From Burkholderiales bacterium (lineage in GTDB: Bacteria > Pseudomonadota > Gammaproteobacteria > Burkholderiales > Burkholderiaceae_C), in contig JACPVA010000053.1 of NCBI GenBank assembly GCA_016191995.1, forward strand, positions 1 to 55,694: a stretch of 55,694 nt of DNA, in the 5' to 3' direction. Made by a program: the position numbers and the translations under genes. This document shows, piece after piece, positions 19,944-29,224 of this stretch. The first letter of the stretch is position 1; every line of letters begins with the position of its first letter. The notes beneath the pieces are model-generated. The model worked only from the letters and a program-made list of their open reading frames with translations, had not been told where the DNA came from and searched no databases.

Positions 19944-21316
19944 CAGAAGTTCACGACGACCGAGGTGCCGAGCAGGTGGTTGGTCTTGCGGTAGCTGCCG
20001 TCGCGCTCCAGGAAGGCCGGGCCGCTGGCGCCGTCGAGCCGGTATTCGACCTTGAAGGTCGTATTCAGCCCGTACAGGTAGGACAGCCCGAGCGACAGCG
20101 CGTAGCGGTTCAGGCCCTTGCCCGACGCGTCCGGCCCCCAGCTGTCGGCCAACGCGTCGTACGCCATCTCGGGGCCGAAGCCGTTGCGGCCGTCGGCGAT
20201 CAGCACCGTGCAGTCGTCGTCGCCGCAGGCGGCGTAGGAGCCGAAGATGCCGCCGCCGTTCTTGTCGTTCTTGATGACGTCGGCGCGCGCGATGGCCTTC
20301 AGGCGCGGCGTGAAGTTGTAGGCCACGAGACCCGACACGCCGGCCCACTCGGCGTCACCGTCGGCGGCCCAGTCGCGGATGCGGCCGATGCCGATCTGAC
20401 CCTGCAGCGTCCAGTCGCCGCGGATGTAGTAGCCGTCGAGCTCGAAGGTGTCGATGCGCGAGTCGAAGGTCTTGCCGTGCACGCCGGCGAAGCCGAAGCC
20501 GTCGAACTCGCCCTTCGAGTAGTCGACCCGGTAGGCGAGCACCGGTGCCTCGTTGTCGCGGTCGTAGCGGCTGGCGTTCATGTTGCCGAGGAAGACGCGC
20601 GTCCACCACTTGCCGCGCGTGATGTCGATCGCGGCGCCGGTGTAGAAGCTCGGCAGCGTGAAGTCGAACAGCAGGTTGTGCGTGATCAGCGGTTGCTGGT
20701 GCGACCAGACATACTCGTAGCCCGACCAGTCGGGGATCTGCCCGACCCACAGCCGGGTCTGGTTGTCGCTCAGCTCGACCGACACGCTGGCCTCCTGCAC
20801 GATCGAGCCGACGTTGTAGCCCGACGAGGCGTTCTTCTGCGGCGCCAGCGTCAGCCGCCAGCGCGTGCCGTCCTCGGTCTCCTTCTGGATGTCGAGCATC
20901 GCCTGCCCGAAGTAGGAGTTGTCGTAGGCGTAGACGTCGCCCGGGTAGGAGAAGTCGCCGCCGTTGCCGGCGAAGCCGTTCAGGAAGGCGAAGCTGCCGC
21001 CGCCGGTCTTGGTCCAGATGTAGGTCGGGTCGAGCATGCCGTTGATGACCAGTCCCTTGAAGCCCTGGTCGGCGAAGCTGTCCTGCAGCGACTCGGTCTT
21101 GATCGCGATGCGGTTGAAGTCGGCCGCCTGCTCGGGCGTCATGCCCCACTGGGCCTGGGCCGGTTTCGCCTCGGCGGCCTTGAGCTTGGCCTCCAGCTCG
21201 GTCACCCGCTCGCGCAGCGCGCGCAGCTCGTCGAGGATCTGCGCGTTGGACTGCGCCAGCGCCGGAAACGCGGCGGCCAGCGCGACGGCCAGAAGGGTGG
21301 GTTGGATCAGCGTCAT
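19943..21316 (-). CDS. DUF3138-family outer-membrane porin
   Basis: The 457-residue product starts with a signal peptide (MTLIQPTLLAVALAAAFPAL, cleavage after AQ), then a short coiled-coil segment (ILDELRALRERVTELEAKLKA) as in trimeric porins of betaproteobacteria, then alternating amphipathic strands rich in Tyr, Trp and Gly, ending in Phe as outer-membrane beta-barrels do (VVVNF). It matches the DUF3138 family as I recall it. It lies between the PotI-like permease and the PuuC-like dehydrogenase in one transcription unit, so it is a good candidate for the outer-membrane entry route of polyamines. The start is ATG 21316 with AGGAGAG (GCTCTCCTC on +) just upstream. Confidence 0.85.
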   Translation of the reverse strand: MTLIQPTLLAVALAAAFPALAQSNAQILDELRALRERVTELEAKLKAAEAKPAQAQWGMTPEQAADFNRIAIKTESLQDSFADQGFKGLVINGMLDPTYIWTKTGGGSFAFLNGFAGNGGDFSYPGDVYAYDNSYFGQAMLDIQKETEDGTRWRLTLAPQKNASSGYNVGSIVQEASVSVELSDNQTRLWVGQIPDWSGYEYVWSHQQPLITHNLLFDFTLPSFYTGAAIDITRGKWWTRVFLGNMNASRYDRDNEAPVLAYRVDYSKGEFDGFGFAGVHGKTFDSRIDTFELDGYYIRGDWTLQGQIGIGRIRDWAADGDAEWAGVSGLVAYNFTPRLKAIARADVIKNDKNGGGIFGSYAACGDDDCTVLIADGRNGFGPEMAYDALADSWGPDASGKGLNRYALSLGLSYLYGLNTTFKVEYRLDGASGPAFLERDGSYRKTNHLLGTSVVVNF

Positions 21317-21358
21317 CGTTGCTCTCCTCGAAGGTCGGTCGGGTCTTGCAGGGTCGCC

Positions 21359-22198
21359 TCAGCCGCGCGTGGCGGCCGCCATTTCCAGCTCGCGCCGCCG
21401 CTCGGCGCGCGCGATCAGCCAGCTCGCGAGCACGACGCCCGTGGCGACGACGACGACGATGATCGTCGCCACCGCATTGACGCTCGGGTTCAGCCCCAGG
21501 CGGGCGCGCGAGAAAATCACCAGCGGCATGGTCGTCGCCCCCGGCCCGGACAGGAAGGCCGAGATGACCACGTCGTCGAGCGAGATCGTGAAGGTCAGCA
21601 GCCAGGCCGAGATCAGCGACTGCGCGATCATCGGCAGCGTGACGAGCCAGAAGACCTGCGCCGGCCGCGCACCCAGGTCCATCGCCGCCTCCTCGAGCTG
21701 CGGGTTGAGGTCCTTCAGGCGCGACTGGATGACGACCGTCGCATACGCCACGCCCAGCAGCAGGTGGCCGAACCAGATCGTCATCAGGCCGCGCTCGGGG
21801 TAGCCGAGCGCGCGCTGCACGCTCACCAGCATCAGCAGCAGCGACAGGCCGACGACGACCTCGGGCATCACCAGCGGCGCGTTGACCATCGCCGTGAACA
21901 GCGTGCGGCCGCCGAAGCGGCGGTACTTGACGAGCGCGAAGGCGGCCAGCGTGCCGAGCACGACGGCGCCGGACGCGGTCAGGAAGGCGATCTGCAGGCT
22001 CAGCCACAGGCCGCGGATGATCTCCTCGTCGCCCGCGAGCTGCGCGTACCAGCGCAGCGTGAAGCCGCGCCAGACGTTGGGCACCGGCGAGTCGTTGAAC
22101 GAGAAGACGATCAGCGCGACGATCGGCAGGTACAGGAAGACGAACCCTGCGGCCAGCCAGGCGCGCGCGAAACCGGCGTTGAAGCGCGAGGCCCTCAC
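21359..22198 (-). CDS. potI: Polyamine ABC transporter permease, PotI-like
   Basis: A 279-residue inner-membrane permease with six hydrophobic segments and the ABC-contacting EAA loop (LEEAAMDLGARPAQVFWLVTLP). With the PotH-like partner it forms the transmembrane channel of a PotFGHI-type putrescine/spermidine importer. The start is GTG 22198, which overlaps the potH stop (GTGA), and gives VRASRFNAGF as the first residues; the open frame continues upstream only as a shadow. It follows potH directly and precedes the porin gene by 42 bases. Confidence 0.93.
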   Translation of the reverse strand: MRASRFNAGFARAWLAAGFVFLYLPIVALIVFSFNDSPVPNVWRGFTLRWYAQLAGDEEIIRGLWLSLQIAFLTASGAVVLGTLAAFALVKYRRFGGRTLFTAMVNAPLVMPEVVVGLSLLLMLVSVQRALGYPERGLMTIWFGHLLLGVAYATVVIQSRLKDLNPQLEEAAMDLGARPAQVFWLVTLPMIAQSLISAWLLTFTISLDDVVISAFLSGPGATTMPLVIFSRARLGLNPSVNAVATIIVVVVATGVVLASWLIARAERRRELEMAAATRG

Positions 22199-23127
22199 CG
22201 CTGGCCCTCCTGCGCCTCGGCCTGGTACTTGTTGAAGATCGCCAGCGGCACGATGATCAGCAGCACCATCACGACCGCCACACTGGAGGCCATCGGCCAG
22301 TCGTTGTTGGCGAAGAACTCGTCCCACATCACGCGCCCGATCATCAGCGTCTCGGGGCCGCCGAGCATCTCCGGGATCACGTACTCGCCGACGCAGGGGA
22401 TGAACACCAGCATCGAGCCGGCGATGATGCCGGCCTTGGACAAGGGCACCGTGACCTTCCAGAATGCGGTCCACGGCGACGCGCCGAGGTCGGCCGCGGC
22501 CTCGAGCAGCCGCAGGTCGAGCTTGGCCAGGTTGCCGTACAGCGGCAGCACCATGAAGGGCAGGTAGGTGTAGGTCATGCCGAGCACGAGCGAGAACGGC
22601 GTGTGCATGAACTTGCCCGGCGCCGGGATCATCCCGAATGCGGCCAGCACCTGGTCCAGCCCGCTGTCGACCAGCAGCCCGGCGACCCAGCCCCCCTCGG
22701 ACAGCAGGCCCTTCCAGGCGTAGACGCGCAGCAGGAACGAGGTCCAGAACGGCAGCATCACGCCCATCAGCAGCGCCGGCTGCAGCGCGGGCCGCGCGCG
22801 CGCCATGAAGTAGGCGAAGGGATAGCCGATCGCCAGGCACAGCAGCGTGGTGGCGGCGGCGTACTGCAGGCTCGACAGGTAGGTGCCGAAGTACAGCGGG
22901 TCGTCGAGGATGAAGAGGTAGTTGCCCAGCTTCAGGCTGAGCTGCAGCATCCCGTCCTGGTAGGTCAGGATGTCCTTGAAGCTCACCATCTCCATCTCGG
23001 AGACGCTGATCTTGAAGACGATCAGGAACGGCAGCAGGAAGAAGACCAGCAGGTACAGGTAGGGCGCGCCGATGACCGGCACCCGGCTGGCGAGCAGCGC
23101 CTTGACGCGTTCGAACAGGGCCGTCAC
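22195..23127 (-). CDS. potH: Polyamine ABC transporter permease, PotH-like
   Basis: A 310-residue inner-membrane permease with an N-terminal hydrophobic segment (YLYLLVFFLLPFLIVFKI), a large periplasmic loop, and the EAA motif LEAAADLGASPWTAFWKVTVP that contacts the ATPase. Along with PotI it makes the heterodimeric membrane domain of a putrescine-type importer. It begins 12 bases after potG and its stop overlaps the potI GTG. Length and motif spacing are normal. Confidence 0.94.
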   Translation of the reverse strand: MTALFERVKALLASRVPVIGAPYLYLLVFFLLPFLIVFKISVSEMEMVSFKDILTYQDGMLQLSLKLGNYLFILDDPLYFGTYLSSLQYAAATTLLCLAIGYPFAYFMARARPALQPALLMGVMLPFWTSFLLRVYAWKGLLSEGGWVAGLLVDSGLDQVLAAFGMIPAPGKFMHTPFSLVLGMTYTYLPFMVLPLYGNLAKLDLRLLEAAADLGASPWTAFWKVTVPLSKAGIIAGSMLVFIPCVGEYVIPEMLGGPETLMIGRVMWDEFFANNDWPMASSVAVVMVLLIIVPLAIFNKYQAEAQEGQR

Positions 23128-23139
23128 GTCGTCACCGCC

Positions 23140-24246
23140 TCACTGCGTCAGCACGATATGCGCCGTGCGCGACCAGTGCGCCCAGACGCTGTCGCCCCAG
23201 GTCACGGCGTCGTCGCGGTGGCGCATCGTGTTGGCCTGGCTGACCTTGAGCAGCGCGCCGCTGGGCAGCTGCAGGTGGTAGACGGTGAAGCTGCCGAAGT
23301 AGGACATCTCCTTGACCGTGCCCTGGACCGCGTTGTACTCGGTCTCGGCCGGCGGCTGGCGCGAGACGTGGATCTTCTCCGGCCGCAACGCGACCGTCAG
23401 CGCCATGCCCTGCGAGCCGCTGATGCCGTGCCCGACCCAGTGCCGGCAGTCGGCGCAGTCGATCACGACATGCGCCGGCTCGTCGACGGCGAGCGTGCCG
23501 TCCATCAGGTTGACGTTGCCGATGAAATCGGCGACGAAGCGGCTCGTCGGCGTCTCGTAGATCTCGGCCGGTGGCCCGACCTGCAGGAAGCGGCCCTCGC
23601 TCATGATCGCGATGCGCGAGGCCATCGTCATCGCCTCTTCCTGGTCGTGCGTGACCATCACGCAGGTCACGCCGACGCTCTCGATGATGTTGACGAGCTC
23701 GATCTGGGTCTGCTCGCGCAGCTTCTTGTCCAGCGCGCCGAGCGGCTCGTCGAGCAGCAGCAGCAGCGGCTGCTTGGCCAGGCTGCGCGCCAGCGCGACG
23801 CGCTGCTGCTGGCCGCCGGAGAGCTGGTGTGGCTTGCGCCGGGCGAAGCGCTCGAGCTGCACCAGCTTGAGCATCGCCTCGACGCGCTCGGCGACGCGTT
23901 CCCTGGGCAGGCCCTCGCGCCGCAGGCCGAATGCGATGTTGTCCCACACCGTCAGGTGCGGGAACAGCGCATAGCTCTGGAACATCATGTTGATCGGTCG
24001 CTGGTGCGGCGGCAGGTCCGCGAGGTCGCGCCCGTCGAGCACGATGCGCCCGGCGGTCGGCGTCTCGAACCCCGCCAGCATGCGCAGCAGCGTGCTCTTG
24101 CCGCAGCCCGACGAGCCGAGCAGGGCGAAGATCTCGCCGCGCGCGACGTCCAGGCTGACCTCGTCGACGGCGCGGAAGCCGTCGAACTCCTTGACGAGCT
24201 CGCGGATCTGCAGCAACCCCGAGCCGGCGCCCGGCCCGACCGCCAT
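23140..24246 (-). CDS. potG: Polyamine ABC transporter ATPase, PotG/PotA-like
   Basis: The 368-residue ATPase energises the transporter. Walker A is GSSGCGKST, the signature [15 protein letters not shown], Walker [17 protein letters not shown] and the H-loop [11 protein letters not shown]; the region after residue 240 is the TOBE-type regulatory domain found in PotA/PotG. ATG 24246 overlaps the potF stop by one base (TGATG). All catalytic motifs are intact. Confidence 0.95.
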   Translation of the reverse strand: MAVGPGAGSGLLQIRELVKEFDGFRAVDEVSLDVARGEIFALLGSSGCGKSTLLRMLAGFETPTAGRIVLDGRDLADLPPHQRPINMMFQSYALFPHLTVWDNIAFGLRREGLPRERVAERVEAMLKLVQLERFARRKPHQLSGGQQQRVALARSLAKQPLLLLLDEPLGALDKKLREQTQIELVNIIESVGVTCVMVTHDQEEAMTMASRIAIMSEGRFLQVGPPAEIYETPTSRFVADFIGNVNLMDGTLAVDEPAHVVIDCADCRHWVGHGISGSQGMALTVALRPEKIHVSRQPPAETEYNAVQGTVKEMSYFGSFTVYHLQLPSGALLKVSQANTMRHRDDAVTWGDSVWAHWSRTAHIVLTQ

Positions 24247-25352
24247 CACAGGCCCGTCTTGAACGAGGTGAAGGTGCGCGTCATCAGCCGGCGCAGGTCG
24301 TTGTTGATCGCGTCCGGGGCGATCATCCTGGCCATGTCGGCGGGCGCCAGGAAGACCGTCGGGTTGTTCGCGACCTCGGGCTTGACGAAGGACTTGGACG
24401 CCGGGTTGGGGTTGGCGTAGAAGACCTTGTTCGTCAGGCTGGCGTGGACCTCGGGGCGCAGGATGAAGTCGATGAACTTCTGCGCGTTGCCGGGCCGCGG
24501 GGCGTCGGCCGGGATCACCATGACGTCGAAGAACAGCAGGCCGCCGGTCTTCGGGATCAGGGCCTCGATCTTCTGCCCGGTCTTGCCGTCGATGGCGCGC
24601 TGGCGCGCGATATTGATATCGCCGGACCAGCCGACGGCCGCGCAGATCGACCCGCCGGCCATGTCGTTGATATAGCCCGAGGAGCTGAACAGCGTGACGT
24701 GCGGCCGCACCGACTTCAGCAGTTGCGCCGCCGCGGCGTAGTCTGACTGGTTGCGGCTGTAGGCGGGCTTGCCCAGGTAGTGCAGCGCCGCCGGGATGAT
24801 CTCGGTGGCGGAGTCGAGGAAGGACACGCCGCAACTCTTGAGCTTGCTGACGTACTCCGGCTTGAAGACCAGGTCCCAGGCGTTGTCGGGCATCGGCGTG
24901 CTGCCCAGCGCGGCCTTGACCTTGTCCACATTGATGCCGACCGTCGTGAAGCCCCACAGCCAGTTGACCATGTACTGGTTGCCCGGGTCCATCTTGCCCA
25001 GCTGCGCCTGCAGCGACGGGTCGAGGTTCTTCAGGTTCGGGATCTGGTCCTTGTCGAGCTTGCGCAGCAGCCCGCCGTCGATCTGCAGCTTGGCCCAGTT
25101 GGACGACGGCACGACGAGGTCGTAGCCGGTCTTGCCGGCGACCAGCTTGGCGTGCACGATCTCGTTGTTGTCGAAGTTGTCGTAGCGGACCTTGATCCCC
25201 GTCTCCTTCTCGAAGTTGGCGATCGTGTCCTCGGCGATGTAGTCGGACCAGTTGTAGATGTTGAGGATCTTCTCCTCCTGCTGCGCCTGCGCGGGGGGCA
25301 GCAGGAGCGCCAACCCGGCGGCGAAGGCGACGATGGCGGTGATCGGCTTCAT
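24246..25352 (-). CDS. potF: Polyamine periplasmic binding protein, PotF/SpuD-like
   Basis: A 368-residue periplasmic binding protein with a clear signal peptide ([20 protein letters not shown], cleavage near AQA-QQ). The mature start [17 protein letters not shown] is the PotF/SpuD hallmark, with Trp and Ser/Asp residues that contact the diamine. Later motifs are [12 protein letters not shown] and [13 protein letters not shown]. It captures putrescine or related polyamines for the PotGHI complex. It begins the transporter part of the cluster, 89 bases behind the aminotransferase stop; that gap could hold a promoter but none is obvious. Confidence 0.94.
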   Translation of the reverse strand: MKPITAIVAFAAGLALLLPPAQAQQEEKILNIYNWSDYIAEDTIANFEKETGIKVRYDNFDNNEIVHAKLVAGKTGYDLVVPSSNWAKLQIDGGLLRKLDKDQIPNLKNLDPSLQAQLGKMDPGNQYMVNWLWGFTTVGINVDKVKAALGSTPMPDNAWDLVFKPEYVSKLKSCGVSFLDSATEIIPAALHYLGKPAYSRNQSDYAAAAQLLKSVRPHVTLFSSSGYINDMAGGSICAAVGWSGDINIARQRAIDGKTGQKIEALIPKTGGLLFFDVMVIPADAPRPGNAQKFIDFILRPEVHASLTNKVFYANPNPASKSFVKPEVANNPTVFLAPADMARMIAPDAINNDLRRLMTRTFTSFKTGL

Positions 25353-25441
25353 TCGGCAAGTTCTCCAGCGAGGGTGGGGAGGGCGTCTTGGGCGAGCGTG
25401 CTGCGGGCGCGGACAGCGCCGAGCTGGCTGAGCGCGCGAGT

Positions 25442-26836
25442 CTAAGCCAGCCAGCCGCGGCTTCCGACGTCGTGCAGCGTCAGGTCCAGGCAGCGCCGGA
25501 TCAGCGCGACCATCTCGTCGAGCTGTGCCGGGGTGGTCACGAGCGGCGGGGCGACGATCATGCGGTCGCCGACCGCGCGCATGATCAGCCCCTCGCGGAA
25601 GCAATGCCCGCGGCAGACCATGCCGACCTCGAGCTCGGACGGGAACGCGGTGCCTCGCGCCTTGTCCTTGACGAGCTGCAGCGCACCCATCATGCCGCAG
25701 GTCTCCGCCTCGCCGACCAGCGGGTGCTGCGCCAGCTCCGCATAGGCGCGCGCGAGCTGCGGGCCGACGACATCGCGCACATGCTCGACCAGCCCGAGCT
25801 GCTGCACGAGCCGGATGTTGGCCAGCCCGACGGCGCACGCGACCGGGTGACCGGAGTAGGTATAGCCGTGGTTGAACTCGCCGCCGCGCTCGATCAGCAC
25901 GCGCGCCACGCGCTCGCCGACCATCACGCCGCCGAGCGGGATGTAGCCGCTGGTGACACCCTTGGCGAAGGTCATCAGGTCCGGCCGCGCGCCCATGGCC
26001 TCGCAGCCGAACCAGTGGCCGGTGCGCCCGAAGCCGGTGATGACCTCGTCGCTGACGAGCAGGATGCCGTACTTATCGCAGATGCGCTGGATCTCGGGCC
26101 AGTAGGTCGCCGGCGGCACGATGACGCCACCGGCGCCCTGCACCGGCTCGCCGATGAAGGCGGCGACCTTGTCCGGGCCGACGCGCTGGATCATGTCCTC
26201 CAGCCAGCCCGCCGCGACGAGACCGAACTCGTCGCGCGTCATGCCCTGGCCATGCTCGCGCCAGAACGGCTGCTCGATGTGGACGATGCCCGGGATCGGC
26301 AGCCCGCCCTGCGCGTGCATCGCCGCCATCCCGCCGAGCGACGCGCCGGCCATCGTCGAGCCGTGGTAGGCGTTGCGCCGGCTGACGATGACCTGGCGCT
26401 CGGGCTCGCCGAGCAGGTCCCAGTAGCGGCGCACCATGCGCACGATGGTGTCGTTGCCCTCCGATCCGGAGCCGGCGAAGAAGACATGCCGGAACTGCGG
26501 CGGCGTGACCTCGGCGAGCAGCTCGGCGAGTTCGATCGCCGGCGGCGTGGCGGTCTGGAAGAAGGCGTTGTAGAAGGGCAGCTCGTGCAGCTGGCGCGTC
26601 GCGGCGTCGATCAGCGAGCGCTGGCCGTAGCCGACGTTGACGCACCACAGCCCGGACATCGCGTCGAAGATGCGATGGCCGTCGCTGTCCCAGAGGTAGA
26701 TGCCCTCGGCGCGCGTGATCACGCGCGCGCCCTTCTTCGCCAGCGCGTCGAAGTCGGTGAAGGGGTGCAGGAAGTGCGCGGCATCCAGCGCCTGCCAGTC
26801 GGCGGTGGTGCGTGCGCGGGTCGATTGGTCGTTCAT
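25442..26836 (-). CDS. spuC: Class III aminotransferase, SpuC-like (putrescine:pyruvate)
   Basis: A 464-residue PLP enzyme with the PLP-phosphate segment AGSGSEGNDT, Asp263 in VSDEVITGFGRTG and the Schiff-base Lys292 in TFAKGVTSGYIP. The sequence features FFQTATPPAIELAELLAEV and HGYTYSGHPVACAVGLAN are typical of putrescine/polyamine-pyruvate aminotransferases such as Pseudomonas SpuC, which transfer the amine to pyruvate to give 4-aminobutanal. It is placed between the PuuA-like ligase and PotF. GABA or omega-amino-acid transamination is possible instead. Start is ATG 26836. Confidence 0.88.
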   Translation of the reverse strand: MNDQSTRARTTADWQALDAAHFLHPFTDFDALAKKGARVITRAEGIYLWDSDGHRIFDAMSGLWCVNVGYGQRSLIDAATRQLHELPFYNAFFQTATPPAIELAELLAEVTPPQFRHVFFAGSGSEGNDTIVRMVRRYWDLLGEPERQVIVSRRNAYHGSTMAGASLGGMAAMHAQGGLPIPGIVHIEQPFWREHGQGMTRDEFGLVAAGWLEDMIQRVGPDKVAAFIGEPVQGAGGVIVPPATYWPEIQRICDKYGILLVSDEVITGFGRTGHWFGCEAMGARPDLMTFAKGVTSGYIPLGGVMVGERVARVLIERGGEFNHGYTYSGHPVACAVGLANIRLVQQLGLVEHVRDVVGPQLARAYAELAQHPLVGEAETCGMMGALQLVKDKARGTAFPSELEVGMVCRGHCFREGLIMRAVGDRMIVAPPLVTTPAQLDEMVALIRRCLDLTLHDVGSRGWLA

Positions 26837-26858
26837 CGGGGGGGCTCCTCGAGATGAC

Positions 26859-26925
26859 GGATGACGGATCGGGGATGCCGAGCTGCGAGCGCAGCGACCC
26901 GTCATCCGACGTGCGAGCGCAGCGG
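26859..26925. repeat. REP-like palindromes in the gap between aminotransferase and PuuA-like gene
   Basis: In the 108-base gap, GGATGACGGATC (26859-26870) pairs with GACCCGTCATCC (26896-26907) with 11 of 12 matches, enclosing a smaller palindrome CTGCGAGCGCAG (26883-26894). A second TGCGAGCGCA copy lies at 26912-26921. Such nested GC-rich palindromes resemble dispersed REP elements and could stop or stabilise transcripts inside the cluster. Confidence 0.6.
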
Positions 26926-26944
26926 TTCGTCGTTCCTCGTCGCC

Positions 26945-28312
26945 TCAGACATGCAGCAGCAGGTGCTCGCGCTCCCACGGCGAGATCACCTTCATGAACT
27001 CGGCGTACTCGACTTCCTTGATCTCCGAGTAGACGGTGACGAAGTTCTCGCCGAGGACGCCGGCGAGCTCGCGCTCGCCGCGCAGCAGCGCCAGCGCCTC
27101 GCCCAGGCTGCGCGGCAGCTGGTAGTCGGCCAGGTAGGCGTCGCCCTTGCACTCGGGGCTGGGGTCGATGCGGTGCTTCAGCCCCAGGTAGCCGCAGGCC
27201 AGCGTCGCGGCCAGCGCGACATAGGGGTTGGCATCGGCGCCGATGACGCGGTTCTCGATCCGGCGTGCCGCCGGCGGCGCCACCGGGCTGCGGATGCCCA
27301 CCGTGCGGTTGTCGGTGCCCCACTGGATGTTGATCGGCGCCGCGGTGTAGCGCGCCAGCCTGCGGTAGCTGTTGACATAGGGGGCGAACAGCGCCATGCA
27401 GGCCGGGATATAGCGCTGCAGCCCACCGATGAACCAGTGGAACTCGGGGCTGGTCGAGCCGTCCTCCTTGCTGAACAGGTTGCGCCCGTCGGACCTGCGC
27501 ACCAGGCTCTGGTGCACGTGCATCGCGCTGCCGGGCTCGCCGGCGATCGGCTTGGCCATGAAGGTGGCGTACATGTCGTGCCGCAGCGCCGCCTCGCGCA
27601 GCGTGCGCTTGAACAGGAAGACCTCGTCGGCCAGCCCGAGCGGGTGGGCATGGAAGAAGTTGATCTCCATCTGCCCGGCGCCGATCTCGTGGATCAGCGT
27701 GTCGACGTTGAGCTCCATCCGGTTGCACCAGTCGTAGACATCCTCGAACAGCGGGTCGAATTCGTTGACGGCGTCGATCGAGTAGGCCTGGCGCGAGGTC
27801 TCGCTGCGCCCGCTGCGGCCGATCGGCGGCTTCAGCGGTACATCCGGGTCGGCATTGCGCGCGACGAGGTAGAACTCGATCTCCGGGGCGACGACCGGGT
27901 CCAGCCCCTCGGCCGCGTACAGCTCGCAGACGCGGCGCAGCACCGAGCGCGGCGCGTAGGGGATCAGGTTGCCGGCGCGGTCGTAGCAGTCGTGAATCAC
28001 CTGCGCCGTAGGGTCCGTGGCCCAGGGGACGATGCGCACCGTGCTCGGGTCCGGGCGCAGGTGCATGTCGTGGTCGGTCGGGCTGATGACGTCGAAGTAC
28101 GGCCCTTCGGACGGGAAGACGCCGGTCACGCCCATCGCGACGACGGCCTCGGGCAGCCGCATGCCACGGTCCTCGGTAAATTTCTCGCGCGGCAGGATCT
28201 TGCCGCGCGCCACGCCGGTGAGGTCGGGCACCAGGCACTCGATCTCGGTCACGCCCTTGTCGTCCAGCCACTGCTCGAGCTGGTTGAAGGTCATCGGTAG
28301 TCGGTCGGTCAT
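26945..28312 (-). CDS. puuA: Gamma-glutamylpolyamine synthetase, PuuA-like
   Basis: This 455-residue GS-family ligase joins glutamate to putrescine or another polyamine using ATP. Motifs are VAPEIEFYLVARN (metal Glu), GQMEINFFHAHPLGLAD, GSAMHVHQSLV (metal His), NIQWGTDNRTVGIR and the closing ENFVTVYSEIKEVEYAEF, all PuuA-like. It is followed by the SpuC-like aminotransferase and preceded by PuuD- and PuuB-like genes. The start is ATG 28312; ATG 28294 (MTFNQ) is a possible alternative. The presence of both this and a second GS-like enzyme suggests two amine substrates. Confidence 0.92.
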   Translation of the reverse strand: MTDRLPMTFNQLEQWLDDKGVTEIECLVPDLTGVARGKILPREKFTEDRGMRLPEAVVAMGVTGVFPSEGPYFDVISPTDHDMHLRPDPSTVRIVPWATDPTAQVIHDCYDRAGNLIPYAPRSVLRRVCELYAAEGLDPVVAPEIEFYLVARNADPDVPLKPPIGRSGRSETSRQAYSIDAVNEFDPLFEDVYDWCNRMELNVDTLIHEIGAGQMEINFFHAHPLGLADEVFLFKRTLREAALRHDMYATFMAKPIAGEPGSAMHVHQSLVRRSDGRNLFSKEDGSTSPEFHWFIGGLQRYIPACMALFAPYVNSYRRLARYTAAPINIQWGTDNRTVGIRSPVAPPAARRIENRVIGADANPYVALAATLACGYLGLKHRIDPSPECKGDAYLADYQLPRSLGEALALLRGERELAGVLGENFVTVYSEIKEVEYAEFMKVISPWEREHLLLHV

Positions 28313-28362
28313 CGCGCGCTCTTCGAAGAAGGGGGAGGGGACGGGGGTCGGATCGGTGGCCC

Positions 28363-29220
28363 CTAATCCTCCGGCCGCGCGCCGCCGCGGCGCCGGCGCC
28401 AGGCGTGCAGCGCGGCGCCGAAGGCGGCCAGCAGCCGCATCGATACCGGGTTGTCGGCCGCCCGCCATTCCGGGTGCCATTGCACGCACAGCGCGAATCC
28501 TCGCGCATCGGCAACGCTGAAGGCCTCGATCACGCCGTCCGGCGCGTGCGCCTCGGCGCGCAGCCCGGCGGCGAGCCGCGCCACCGCCTGCCCGTGCAGC
28601 GAGTTGACGACGACCGGCGCGTCGCCGACGATGCGCGCGAGCAACCCGCCGGGCACCGGCTGCACCGGGTGCGCCGGCCCGTACTGGTCCTCGATCGGCG
28701 CGTCGTCGTCGGCGCGGTGGTCGGCGTGCGGGCCCCGCGGCCCTCGTTCCTCGTGCACGGCCTGGTGCAGCGTGCCGCCGAGCGCGACGTTGACCTCCTG
28801 CGCGCCGCGGCAGATCGCCAGCAGCGGCATGCCCAGCGCCAGCACGCGCGGCACCAGCGGCAGCGTCCAGTCGTCGCGCTCGGGGTCCAGCGGCAGCGCG
28901 GGGTCGCGCACCGCCTCGTCGAAATGCCGTGGGTGGACATTCGACGGCGAGCCGGTCAGCAGCACGCCGTCGGCCAGCGCGAGCAGCTCGTCGAGGTCGG
29001 CCGGCTCGGCGCGCGGAACGACCAGCGGCAGCGCGCCGGCCAGCCGCACTGCGTCGACATACTTGCGCCCGACGACGTGGAACGGATGCCCGCCGAGCAC
29101 GCGGTTGCACGCCGGCACCAGCACGACCGGGCGCGACGGCCGCGCGCCCGGCTCGTGCGCAGCGGCGGCAGGGCCGACGGCATCGGCCAGCGGGGTGTCG
29201 GCAGCGTGGTTCACGGCCAC
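28363..29220 (-). CDS. puuD: Gamma-glutamyl-GABA hydrolase, PuuD-like
   Basis: A class I glutamine-amidotransferase-like hydrolase of 285 residues that releases GABA and glutamate from gamma-glutamyl-GABA. The nucleophile is Cys137 in LLAICRGAQEVNVALGG, with His249 and Glu251 in QWHPEW completing the triad; VLLTGSPSNVHP and NSLHGQA are further family motifs. The first 30 residues are low-complexity. It lies 4 bases behind the PuuB-like gene and 50 before PuuA. A short purine-rich stretch separates it from puuA; no separate promoter is seen. Confidence 0.93.
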   Translation of the reverse strand: MAVNHAADTPLADAVGPAAAAHEPGARPSRPVVLVPACNRVLGGHPFHVVGRKYVDAVRLAGALPLVVPRAEPADLDELLALADGVLLTGSPSNVHPRHFDEAVRDPALPLDPERDDWTLPLVPRVLALGMPLLAICRGAQEVNVALGGTLHQAVHEERGPRGPHADHRADDDAPIEDQYGPAHPVQPVPGGLLARIVGDAPVVVNSLHGQAVARLAAGLRAEAHAPDGVIEAFSVADARGFALCVQWHPEWRAADNPVSMRLLAAFGAALHAWRRRRGGARPED

Positions 29221-29224
29221 GGTC

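Noticed and set aside
19523..22567. 1014-residue plus-strand open frame
   Set aside because: Antisense shadow of the ALDH, porin and permease genes with His/Arg/Gln-rich composition.
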